Below are positions 34,121-41,721 of a DNA stretch of 64,000 nucleotides, piece after piece (position 1 is the first letter of the stretch; each line of letters starts with the position of its first letter). Source of the stretch: Mesorhizobium_B sp963522145 (lineage in GTDB: Bacteria; Pseudomonadota; Alphaproteobacteria; Rhizobiales; Rhizobiaceae); contig CAUQXI010000016.1 of NCBI GenBank assembly GCA_963522145.1, positions 14,154 through 78,153 on the forward strand, given 5' to 3'. The notes under the pieces were generated by a model. The model saw nothing but the letters and a program-made list of their open reading frames with translations. It ran no database searches and was not told the DNA's origin. The translations under genes were made by a program, and so were the position numbers.

Positions 34121-34606
34121 TCAGCTATAGGGCGAGTAGCACTGCTGACGCGGGCCGCCATAAGGCTGGAACGAGTTGTCGTAGGCGCGGTAAGACCGGT
34201 AGCGGTTGTAGCACCACTCGACATGGCCGCGGCTCAGGCCGTAGTCGCGATAGACCGGCCGCGGTCGCGCGTATCGATAGTCCGGCTCGTAGTACGGCCG
34301 TGCAGCGAGGGCACCAAGGACTCCGATGCCGACGCCCAGCCCCAGCGCGGCACCCGCACGATCACGATAGTGATGGCGACGATAATGACGGCCATAGTTG
34401 TGGCGACCATAGTAATTGCCGCGATGCTTCCAGCCCTTGTAATCAATATTCACGATGCTCTCGGAGGCGGCGGGAACACTTGGCTGCGCGATCGGAGCGA
34501 TAGGAGCAGCGGCCGCGGGCGTAACCAGAGCCGGTACCGCCGTTGCGACGGAAAGCCCGAGGGCCAGCGCGGCACGTCGGGCAGAGGCGAAAATACTCGG
34601 TTTCAT
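34121..34606 (-). CDS. BA14K family exported protein
   Basis: 161 residues. Signal peptide of about 1-32 (MKPSIFASARRAALALGLSVATAVPALVTPAAAA), a His/Tyr/Arg-rich middle (RGNYYGRHNYGRHYRRHHYRDR), a Gly-rich hydrophobic segment (AGAALGLGVGIGVLGALAARP), and the C-terminal BA14K motif HVEWCYNRYRSYRAYDNSFQPYGGPRQQCYSPY. The family is named for the Brucella 14-kDa immunoreactive lectin-like protein. The start is the ATG of MKPSIF; a longer frame continues upstream without similarity. The two conserved Cys may form a disulfide. Confidence 0.85.
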   Translation of the reverse strand: MKPSIFASARRAALALGLSVATAVPALVTPAAAAPIAPIAQPSVPAASESIVNIDYKGWKHRGNYYGRHNYGRHYRRHHYRDRAGAALGLGVGIGVLGALAARPYYEPDYRYARPRPVYRDYGLSRGHVEWCYNRYRSYRAYDNSFQPYGGPRQQCYSPYS

Positions 34607-34781
34607 GTCTTGATCTCCGTAAAGGCGAAACCCGCTCCGGCAGCGGGCGGGTTCGGATGATGCATTCGTGACCCTTCGGCCATGAACGGGGCGTGAACGG
34701 ATTCGTTCCCGCCCGAGACCTGCCCGCAGCGGTGCCATTGTCCTTGCCAAAGCCTTGCCTGCCAAGGCAAAGCTTGCGGCG

Positions 34782-35903
34782 ATGTCCTTCCGCCTTGCCA
34801 CCTTCAACGTCGAAAACCTTCTGCGGCGCTTCGACTTCTCGGGCTATCGCAATCGCCTCAACGCCGATCGCGTCCTTTCGCTCTATGCCGTTGAAAATGA
34901 GACGCAGTATCAAGCCCTTGAACAGGCACGCGCGATTGCGGAAACCGACGATACGAGGCAGCTCACCGCGCTCGCGATCGCTGCCACACGCGCCGACATC
35001 ATCTGCCTTCAGGAAGTCGATGACCTTGACGGGCTGAACGCCTTTGAACGCGGTTACCTGTTCAAGATGATAGGGGAGGGCTACCGACACAAGTTCGTGA
35101 GCCAGGGCAATGACATCCGCGGCATCGATGTCGGGCTCATGCTGCGCGACCAGACCGCTGGCGGGGAGACTATGGAAGTCTCCGGCATCAAGAGCCACGC
35201 CCATCTGACTTTTGGCGATCTTGGCCTCGTGACTCAGGAGCTGCTTGACCGCGGGCACGAAGCTGACGAGCGGATCTTCCGGCGTGACTGCCTCGAGGTC
35301 GAACTGCGGATCGGCGGCAGGCCGCTCACTCTCTTCATCGTGCATCTGAAATCGATGACCGGCGGACGTGGCCCGACTCCAGGACGGGAAGCGTCCATGC
35401 CGCTTCGGGAGGCGGAAGCCCGCGCGGTGCGGCGGATCGTGCAGGATCGGTTCGGTGACGATGTTCGCCGGGCTGCCTGGGCGATCTGCGGAGACTTCAA
35501 CGATTACCGCGAGCGCGTCATGGTCGGCGGCGACGAGGATCGCGGCTGGACCTTCACCCCGGTCGGCGAGGAGCGCTCGGCGCTCGACATTCTCCTTGCC
35601 GATGCCTTCGCGGTCGACCCGATGGAGCAGCGGCCGGCGCTCGACCGATGGACGCTCTTCCATACACGGGGGCCACGGGATCGGCATCTCTGCCAACTCG
35701 ACTATCTGCTGCTTTCTCCGGCTCTGGCGGCGGCGAACCCGCATTCCGTGCCAGACGTCATTCGTCGCGGGCAGCCTTGGCGTACCGTGTTCCCGCCAGG
35801 TCAGGCAGTGGAGCGGTTTCCCCGCACCGGCTGGGACCGGCCAAAAGCATCCGATCATTGTCCGGTTGCCATCACGCTGGATCTGCCGGGAGAGGGCGTA
35901 TGA
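34782..35903 (+). CDS. Endonuclease/exonuclease/phosphatase family protein
   Basis: 373 residues. Start motif MSFRLATFNVENLL, metal-binding Glu in IICLQEVDDLDGL, LFIVHLKSM, AICGDFNDYRERV and the final SDHCPVAITL supply the conserved Asn, Glu, Asp, Asn and His of the DNase I-like fold. It cuts a phosphodiester or phosphoester bond, but nuclease and phosphatase specificities cannot be told apart. The absence of a signal peptide suggests a cytoplasmic enzyme. Overlaps the NUDIX gene by 4 bases (ATGA), so the two hydrolases are co-translated. Confidence 0.85.
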   Translation: MSFRLATFNVENLLRRFDFSGYRNRLNADRVLSLYAVENETQYQALEQARAIAETDDTRQLTALAIAATRADIICLQEVDDLDGLNAFERGYLFKMIGEGYRHKFVSQGNDIRGIDVGLMLRDQTAGGETMEVSGIKSHAHLTFGDLGLVTQELLDRGHEADERIFRRDCLEVELRIGGRPLTLFIVHLKSMTGGRGPTPGREASMPLREAEARAVRRIVQDRFGDDVRRAAWAICGDFNDYRERVMVGGDEDRGWTFTPVGEERSALDILLADAFAVDPMEQRPALDRWTLFHTRGPRDRHLCQLDYLLLSPALAAANPHSVPDVIRRGQPWRTVFPPGQAVERFPRTGWDRPKASDHCPVAITLDLPGEGV

Positions 35904-36631
35904 GCTTCACTATTCCCCGCCGGCGGGTTCTGCCGGTGGAGCGGATCGATGTCCGGCTGGAGGACGGCCCGCATCCGTTCGAGCGCGGTCGCGCTGACGC
36001 CATCGCCGCAAACTGGACGCGCGAGAAGAAGGAGAAGCCCGCGCTGTTTGACGGCCAACTGGTTCTCCTGTCCACACTCGACTACCGCGACGGGCTGCTC
36101 TCGGGCCGTTGCCACATGGTGCGCTATTCGACGTTCCTGCTTTGGCGGCGCATGCGCCCGACCCCCGATGCCGAGCATTGCTTTGCACACGCCATGCCGG
36201 TGACGAGCGATGGCGCGCTGCTCGCGATCCGCATGGCAGCGCATACGGTGAATGCGGGCCGCGTCTACTTCGCGGCGGGATCCTTCGAGCCGATCGACTT
36301 CCGTGATCGGGTTGTCGATGCGCCATTCAACATGGCGCGCGAGTTGCGCGAGGAGACCGGGCTCGACATCAGCGGCCTCGCCGTCGATCCGACCTATCAC
36401 TGCTACAGCGACGAAAACGGCACGGCGATCTTTCGCCGCTGCTATCTGCCCGAAACGGCGGACATCATCGAAGGACGCGTGGAAGCGTTCGTGGCCTCAG
36501 ACCCGGAGCCGGAGATCGCCGCGCCCGTCCTGATCCGGAACAGAGGCGACCGGCCGGAGGGCTTGATGCCCCACATGCCGCCATTGATCGCGTGGCACTT
36601 CGCGACACCGGAAGGGTCGCAGCGCGATTAG
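35900..36631 (+). CDS. NUDIX-fold hydrolase
   Basis: 243 residues. NUDIX core ARELREETGLDI (REXXEEXG) around residue 150, preceded by a glycine loop AAGSFEPIDF and followed by HCYSDENGTAIFRRCYLPE. The usual G-x5-E spacing is altered by about ten inserted residues, so the substrate may differ from standard nucleoside diphosphate compounds. The N-terminal 110 residues (RRRVLPVERIDVRLEDGPHPFE...) resemble other rhizobial NUDIX proteins of this size. Coupled to the preceding phosphatase-fold gene. Confidence 0.78.
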   Translation: MSFTIPRRRVLPVERIDVRLEDGPHPFERGRADAIAANWTREKKEKPALFDGQLVLLSTLDYRDGLLSGRCHMVRYSTFLLWRRMRPTPDAEHCFAHAMPVTSDGALLAIRMAAHTVNAGRVYFAAGSFEPIDFRDRVVDAPFNMARELREETGLDISGLAVDPTYHCYSDENGTAIFRRCYLPETADIIEGRVEAFVASDPEPEIAAPVLIRNRGDRPEGLMPHMPPLIAWHFATPEGSQRD

Positions 36632-36655
36632 TGCTGCCTTGAGTTGGCGCGGGGC

Positions 36656-36684
36656 TGGACAGCCCGCGGGCGTGTGGCTATATC
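36656..36684 (+). promoter_or_regulatory. Promoter of tRNA-Lys
   Basis: TGGACA (36656-36661), 17 bases, TATATC (36679-36684), about 32 bases before the mature tRNA 5' end. Confidence 0.5.
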
Positions 36685-36716
36685 CGCGCCCGACGCTGCC
36701 TTCGGGCAATGTCCGT

Positions 36717-36792
<76 letters not shown>

Positions 36793-36949
36793 TCGGCTTC
36801 CCCTGCTTATCTTCTGCATCGTCTCGACGGCGTATCGCGCTTCGGTATTTTCCTTCTTCTTCGAAGGGCTCAGGACGGGTTGCTGGCGAATGCCGGATCG
36901 GCTACCGCCGCTTGCGTCAACGCCATGTAACTCGCTGAAGGGCTGCCTC

Positions 36950-37192
36950 TTGAAACGTCTCCTCCCGATACTCGTCACGATCGTTGTCGCAATCGTCGTC
37001 ACGTTTGGCTGGAAGTGGTACGCCTATGTCACGAACACGGAGTCGCCGTATGACGAGGTCGGTATCGAGGTGAATTCCCGTCTGCCGGGGCCGCTCAACA
37101 AATGGGGCTGTGATCGGCTGCATGAAACGTTTCCAGGCGCGGTTCCTCCCTATGGATGCCAGGCGTTCGACGGGAGCGGCGGCTGGCGTTGA
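36950..37192 (+). CDS. Small membrane-anchored protein of unknown function
   Basis: 80 residues from TTG at 36950, which has GAAGGG 7 bases upstream. One membrane span (about 4-22: LPILVTIVVAIVVTFGW) and a conserved-looking C-terminal part: SPYDEVGIEVNSRLPGPLNKWGCDRLHETFPGAVPPYGCQ, with two Cys. Similar small proteins occur next to core genes in other rhizobia, with no assigned function. The frame is open back into the tRNA gene, but that part is not coding. Confidence 0.65.
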   Translation: MKRLLPILVTIVVAIVVTFGWKWYAYVTNTESPYDEVGIEVNSRLPGPLNKWGCDRLHETFPGAVPPYGCQAFDGSGGWR

Positions 37193-37320
37193 GCTTGGGA
37201 TGGTGTCCGCGCATCTGTGAAGGCGCGATCGGACGTCAGCGGTGCGCAGACCTGACGTGATGTTCCTTCCAGTCCGTATGCTTGCCGTTTACGCTCCGTC
37301 ACAGAAGCGCACCTCGTCTC

Positions 37321-37346
37321 GGAACGATCCTCCCGCATCTTGAGTT
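37321..37346 (+). promoter_or_regulatory. EcfG-like promoter of the SDR gene
   Basis: GGAAC (37321-37325), an 18-base spacer, GTT (37344-37346), 33 bases before the start codon. Spacing is one base longer than in the best EcfG sites. Confidence 0.4.
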
Positions 37347-37379
37347 TTGCCCGCAGGATTTTACCGACGGAGCAGCATC

Positions 37380-38219
37380 ATGTCCCAGCCCGAGCAGCAG
37401 CAGAACCCGCCCGGCACCACGAGCGAGATGAGGCCCAAGCCGGATCACGGCGAGACGAGCTACAAGGGCTCGAACAAGCTCGAAGGCAAGGTGGCGGTGA
37501 TCACCGGCGGAGACAGCGGCATCGGACGCGCCGTTGCGATTGCGTTTGCCCGCGAGGGTGCGGACCTCCTGATCAGCTATCTCGAAGAACACGAAGACGC
37601 GCAGGATACGGCGAAGCTCGTGGAAGAGGCCGGCCGGCGATGCGTGCTGATGCCCGGCGAGCTTTCCGACCCTGAGCATTGCCGCGCCATTGTCAGGCGT
37701 GCAGTGGACGAGTTCGGGCGGATCGATGTGCTTGTCAATAATGCGGCCTATCAGATGAGCCACGAGCAGATCGAGGATATTCCCGACGAAGAGTGGGACT
37801 ACACTTTCGCGGTCAACATTTCCGCGATGTTCCACATCTGCAAGGCGGCAGTGCCGCATATGAAGAAGGGCGGCTCGATCATCAATACGAGCTCGGTGAA
37901 CTCCGACAAGCCGCGGCCTACGCTGCTGGCCTATGCGACGACGAAGGGTGCGATCGCGAACTTTTCGGCCGGCCTCGCGCAGATGCTCGGCGAGCGCGGC
38001 ATCCGCGTGAACTCTGTCGCGCCCGGTCCGATCTGGACGCCGCTGATCCCTTCCACCATGCCGGCGGAGGAGGTGGCGTCCTTCGGCGACAACGCGCCGC
38101 TCGGCCGTCCCGGCCAGCCGGCAGAGCTCGCCGGCATCTATGTGCTGCTCGCGTCGGGCGAGGGCAGCTATATGAGTGGCGGACGCTACGCGGTGACCGG
38201 CGGAACGCCGATCCTCTAG
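37380..38219 (+). CDS. Short-chain dehydrogenase/reductase (YghA/YhdF type)
   Basis: 279 residues. A 35-residue polar N-terminal extension (QPEQQQNPPGTTSEMRPKPDHGE) precedes the Rossmann fold, as in E. coli YghA and Bacillus general stress SDRs. Cofactor motif TGGDSGIG at 42-49, LVNNAAY, catalytic Ser171/172, Tyr185 and Lys189 (AYATTKGA), and APGPIWTPLIPSTM. NAD(P)H-dependent; the substrate is unknown. A candidate EcfG promoter fits the stress role of homologues. Confidence 0.88.
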   Translation: MSQPEQQQNPPGTTSEMRPKPDHGETSYKGSNKLEGKVAVITGGDSGIGRAVAIAFAREGADLLISYLEEHEDAQDTAKLVEEAGRRCVLMPGELSDPEHCRAIVRRAVDEFGRIDVLVNNAAYQMSHEQIEDIPDEEWDYTFAVNISAMFHICKAAVPHMKKGGSIINTSSVNSDKPRPTLLAYATTKGAIANFSAGLAQMLGERGIRVNSVAPGPIWTPLIPSTMPAEEVASFGDNAPLGRPGQPAELAGIYVLLASGEGSYMSGGRYAVTGGTPIL

Positions 38220-38259
38220 AAGCAGCAGGGTTTCAGGCGTTATCCAGCGCTTTCTTGCG

Positions 38260-38289
38260 GTGGGACCGGTGCAAATCGGCTGGTCCCAC
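38260..38289 (+). terminator. Hairpin after the SDR gene
   Basis: 8-base perfect stem GTGGGACC / GGTCCCAC with a 14-base loop; followed by TTGCTTCG, so the T tract is poor. Confidence 0.45.
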
Positions 38290-38355
38290 TTGCTTCGCAG
38301 CAACTGTCGTCCACATTCTGTTCCCTGAATGTTTACATTGAAGGGAGCTTGAACG

Positions 38356-38778
38356 ATGGCGACCTTGAAGGAATTCGAAGAAGCTCTTCGCGAGCAGGGC
38401 ATGCGTCACGCGCTCGCCATCCTGGAGCGTCTCCGCGAACGCGACCGCGCGACGCGAAAGGTTGCGCCCGCGCGCCGGGTCACCGGACGCAAGATGACGC
38501 CCGATGTGGCCCGCCACATCCTGGAACTGCATGAAACCACGAAGATGACGCAGCAGGAGATCGCCTTCAAGCTCGGCGTCAATCAGGGGCGGGTCAACGA
38601 GGTAATCAAGCGCGGCAAGTGGCTGACGGACGATCCCGTAGCGCCGGAAGCAGTGACGCGCGACAAGGCAGTGAAACGCATCCGCCAGGCGCCTGACGAC
38701 GCGGCAAAAGCGACGCCCACGCGGCCCCGCGCGCGTCCACGCAAGGAGCCGCCGCAACTGACCTTTGGCGAGTTCTGA
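38356..38778 (+). CDS. Small helix-turn-helix protein
   Basis: 140 residues. A charged N-terminus (FEEALREQGMRHALAILERLRERDRATRK), then a helix-turn-helix near 48-85 (MTPDVARHILELHETTKMTQQEIAFKLGVNQGRVNEVIKRGKWL) resembling resolvase-type or sigma-like DNA-binding helices, and a basic Pro/Arg tail ending in LTFGEF. It looks like a DNA-binding protein, but I do not recognise a named family. GGGAGC 8 bases upstream supports the ATG. It converges with mntH. Confidence 0.65.
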   Translation: MATLKEFEEALREQGMRHALAILERLRERDRATRKVAPARRVTGRKMTPDVARHILELHETTKMTQQEIAFKLGVNQGRVNEVIKRGKWLTDDPVAPEAVTRDKAVKRIRQAPDDAAKATPTRPRARPRKEPPQLTFGEF

Positions 38779-38808
38779 GACTCCTCGCCGGGGCTCTCAC
38801 TTCGGCAT

Positions 38809-40152
38809 TCAGATCCCCGAGAGGAAATCGACGAGCAGCTTCACGTTGAGGGCGGCGATCAGGATCGCGATGGCATAGGCGAAGACGACCAGCCAGCGCG
38901 GAGCGACGAGTTCGCCCATCTTGGCTTTGTCGGCCGTGAACATCACGAGCGGGAATACGGCGAAGGAAAGCTGGAGGCTCAGCACCACCTGCGTGAGGAT
39001 CAAGAGCTCGGAGGTTCCTGCCTCGCCGTACCAGATCGTGACGCCGGCGGCGGGCACAATGGCGATGACGCGAGTGATCAGGCGGCGCAGCCAGGGCGCC
39101 AGCCGGATGTGGAGGAAGCCTTCCATGACGATCTGGCCCGCCAGCGTGGCCGTGACCGTGGAGTTGAGGCCGCAGCACAGCAGCGCAATGCCAAATAGAG
39201 TGGGTGCGATCGCAAGACCGAGGATCGGCGCGAGCAGCGTGTGAGCCTCGCCGAGCTCGGCGACCTCCGTCTGCCCGGTCGCATGGAAGGCGGCTGCGGC
39301 GAGGATGAGGATCGAGGCGTTCACGAGGAGCGCGAAGGTCAGCGCCACGGTGGAATCAATCGTCGCAAAGCGCAGCGCCTCGCGGCGCTCGGGCAAGGAA
39401 TGGCCGTAGTCGCGCGTCTGCACGAGCCCCGAGTGAAGGTAGAGGTTGTGGGGCATGACCGTGGCACCGAGAATGCCCAGTGCGAGGTAGAGCATCTCCG
39501 GATTGGTCACGATCTCGGTTGTGGGCGCGAAGCCGCGGATTACATCGCCCCAGTCGGGGTCGGCCAATGCGATCTGGACCACGAAGCACAGCGCGATCAC
39601 CGCGAGCAGCGCGATCACGAGAGCTTCCACCCAGCGGAAGCCGAGGCGCTGGAGATAAAGGATCAGGAACACGTCCAGCGCCGTCACGACCACGCCAATC
39701 TCGAGCGGCAGGCCGAAGATCAGGTTGAGGCCGATCGCTGTTCCAATGACCTCAGCGATGTCGGTCGCGATGATCGCCGTTTCGGCGAGCAGCCAGAGCA
39801 CGAAGGAAACGGCGCGGGGATAGGCATCGCGGCAGGCCTGCGCCAGGTCGCGGCCGCTGGAGATTGCAAGCCGGGCGCAGAGCGACTGCAGCACGATCGC
39901 CATGATGTTCGACACGAGGGCGACGACCAGAAGCGTGTAGCCGAAACGCGAGCCGCCTGCGAGCGAGGTCGCCCAGTTGCCCGGATCCATGTAGCCGACG
40001 GCAACGAGATAGCCCGGTCCGAAGAATGCCGCCGCGCGTTTCCAGACGGATGCGTGGGAGCCGACCCTGATCGTGCGATGCACATCGGCAAGCGAGGCGT
40101 CGCCGCGTTCGTGCCGCCAGCCGCTTTCGGTCCGATCCTCGAAGAGCTTCAT
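38809..40152 (-). CDS. mntH: Nramp family divalent metal (Mn2+) transporter
   Basis: About 447 residues, 11 membrane spans. The two metal-binding motifs are intact: VGYMDPGNWATSLAGGSRFGY in TM1 and TVMPHNLYLHSGLV in TM6. Proton-coupled Mn2+ (and Fe2+) import. The N-terminal 50 residues before TM1 are charged and longer than in E. coli MntH. Start at the ATG of MKLFEDRT; an upstream in-frame ATG lies inside the Mur box. Control by Mur with Mn2+ is likely from that site. Confidence 0.92.
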   Translation of the reverse strand: MKLFEDRTESGWRHERGDASLADVHRTIRVGSHASVWKRAAAFFGPGYLVAVGYMDPGNWATSLAGGSRFGYTLLVVALVSNIMAIVLQSLCARLAISSGRDLAQACRDAYPRAVSFVLWLLAETAIIATDIAEVIGTAIGLNLIFGLPLEIGVVVTALDVFLILYLQRLGFRWVEALVIALLAVIALCFVVQIALADPDWGDVIRGFAPTTEIVTNPEMLYLALGILGATVMPHNLYLHSGLVQTRDYGHSLPERREALRFATIDSTVALTFALLVNASILILAAAAFHATGQTEVAELGEAHTLLAPILGLAIAPTLFGIALLCCGLNSTVTATLAGQIVMEGFLHIRLAPWLRRLITRVIAIVPAAGVTIWYGEAGTSELLILTQVVLSLQLSFAVFPLVMFTADKAKMGELVAPRWLVVFAYAIAILIAALNVKLLVDFLSGI

Positions 40153-40171
40153 GATCACACCTAGTCGCAAA

Positions 40172-40186
40172 TGCAAATCATTTGCA
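40172..40186. promoter_or_regulatory. Mur box (manganese-responsive operator) of mntH
   Basis: Perfect 7-1-7 palindrome TGCAAAT-C-ATTTGCA, 20 bases before the mntH start codon. This matches the rhizobial Mur (Fur-family) recognition sequence that represses Mn2+ transporters when Mn2+ is plentiful. The rest of the gap to 40468 (about 280 bases) holds no recognised gene. Confidence 0.75.
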
Positions 40187-40468
40187 ACTGAATAATGATG
40201 CTGACCTCGATCGGTGGGAAGCGGCCGGTGGAGGCAAGTTCGAACGGCTCATAATGCCGCTCCGTGTCTGTGGGCGGTGGGAAGATCCATGCCGAGGCTC
40301 GTTTCTTGAATAAATCGCGCTCAGCGGTCGCGCCGGCCCTCATTGAGGGGAGGGAGGATCGGTCAGGCTTCCACGTTCGAGAACGAAGCCCGCGTGACGC
40401 AGATCAGGTGGGGGCAGCGCTCCCGTCACGGCCTCCATCAACCCGGCGGCGTTGATGCCGCAACACTG

Positions 40469-41569
40469 TCAGGGAAGATCGTCAGCGCTGCGCGGCTCGT
40501 GGATCGGGCAATGATTGTGGCTGGCGCGAAAGGCGGCCGACATCTCATAGGCCGACTTGCGCAGCCGCATGATCGAGCCGAGCGGCTGGTGCGCCGTGAT
40601 GCCGTGCCAGGGGCTGAAGGCGCGGCCGTCATCCACCTTGCGAGCGCGGTCCTCGTTCCAGGCCGGCTGCGGCTCAACCACGATACGGGCGACCGGGCGA
40701 AACGGGCTTTGATCTTCCGGCCAAACCACCGATGCATCCTCGATCGGCATGGTTTCGAGATCGGTGCAGAGCTGCACGCAAACTTCCCATTCGCCGCCGT
40801 GCTCGGCGAAGAAGCCGTTGATCTCCTCGCGCAACGCATTCGGACGGCCGCTGAGTGCGATGGGCTTGTCGGTCAATGCCGTCAGTTCGGGCGAGACGGG
40901 CGCGACGGACAGCTTCGCCACATAGTCGCCGTAGCGGATCGGCACCTGCGTGAAGAAAGTCTCGCCCAGTGGATGGGTGGCGGGATGGCCGCCGAGCTGC
41001 TTCAGCGTGGCGCTTTCACTGCCCGCTGCCTCCACAACCGCTTCAAGCCCGCGAAGCGCGAGAGACGCCGCCTTCTTCAGGATTTGCGGCTTGTCGGTGG
41101 TGGCTGCGAGCATCTTCAGGTTGGCAAGGAATGCCTTGCCTGTTCCGACGGAGAACGCCGGACCGTTGACCATCACGAAGTCCTGCGTGGTGTGGCCCTC
41201 CGAGCCCGGCAGACGCTCGCCTTCGACGCCGACGATCTTGAGCGCGAGCCCGCGCGGCACGGAGACGCTGTCGTCCAGAAGGTCGCCCGGATTGGTGGAA
41301 AGCCGCATCAGCACGGGAAAGCTGCCGGTGCGCGCGAACACACCCTGCGCAAGTTCCGGCGGAAGGTTCGGCAGCACGGTCATTCGGCCGGTCAGCAGCC
41401 CATGGCTTTTCGCGTGAACGCTGCGAAGCCCGTGATGCTCGTCCTTCCAGGTCGTTTCGCTGATCTCCAGCAGGGTCTTGTTCAGTTCCGCCGCCGTTTC
41501 GGCCTCGTCAGCCTCCGGCTTTTCGAGCGACGGAGAGTAACGAACCGGCTGGAAGGAAGCGGACGGCAT
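40469..41569 (-). CDS. Catalase-family heme protein (SrpA-like)
   Basis: 366 residues. Divergent short catalase fold: the distal His in SVHAKSHGLLTGRM, GVFARTGSFPVLMRLSTNPGDLLDD, RGLALKIVGVEG and the late region QPLGSIMRLRKSAYEMSAAFRASHN with Arg and Tyr near where the proximal heme Tyr lies. It lacks the C-terminal flavodoxin domain and about 100 residues of standard catalases. SrpA-type relatives often have peroxidase activity and stress roles. Start at MPSASFQ. It is divergent from a pyruvate-oxidase-like gene with EcfG-like promoters in both directions. Confidence 0.82.
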   Translation of the reverse strand: MPSASFQPVRYSPSLEKPEADEAETAAELNKTLLEISETTWKDEHHGLRSVHAKSHGLLTGRMTVLPNLPPELAQGVFARTGSFPVLMRLSTNPGDLLDDSVSVPRGLALKIVGVEGERLPGSEGHTTQDFVMVNGPAFSVGTGKAFLANLKMLAATTDKPQILKKAASLALRGLEAVVEAAGSESATLKQLGGHPATHPLGETFFTQVPIRYGDYVAKLSVAPVSPELTALTDKPIALSGRPNALREEINGFFAEHGGEWEVCVQLCTDLETMPIEDASVVWPEDQSPFRPVARIVVEPQPAWNEDRARKVDDGRAFSPWHGITAHQPLGSIMRLRKSAYEMSAAFRASHNHCPIHEPRSADDLP

Positions 41570-41616
41570 GGCTTTGGCTCCAAAGGTGGGCAGGGATCGT
41601 GGCTCTCGCGTCATGA

Positions 41617-41641
41617 GACGCAGGTGCTGGGAACGGGTTCC
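41617..41641 (-). promoter_or_regulatory. EcfG-like promoter of the catalase-family gene
   Basis: Minus strand GGAAC (41641-41637), 16 bases, CGTC (41620-41617), one mismatch to the consensus CGTT; about 48 bases before the start codon. Confidence 0.45.
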
Positions 41642-41662
41642 GTGGTGCGTCGGGCGTTTTGC

Positions 41663-41687
41663 GGAACGGCACCGGCCGCGCATCGTT
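41663..41687 (+). promoter_or_regulatory. EcfG-type promoter of the pyruvate-oxidase-like gene
   Basis: GGAAC (41663-41667), 16 bases, CGTT (41684-41687), an exact consensus match, 35 bases before the start codon. Confidence 0.65.
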
Positions 41688-41721
41688 TCGCTCGCGCCAG
41701 CAGACGCAAGAGGAACGATCC

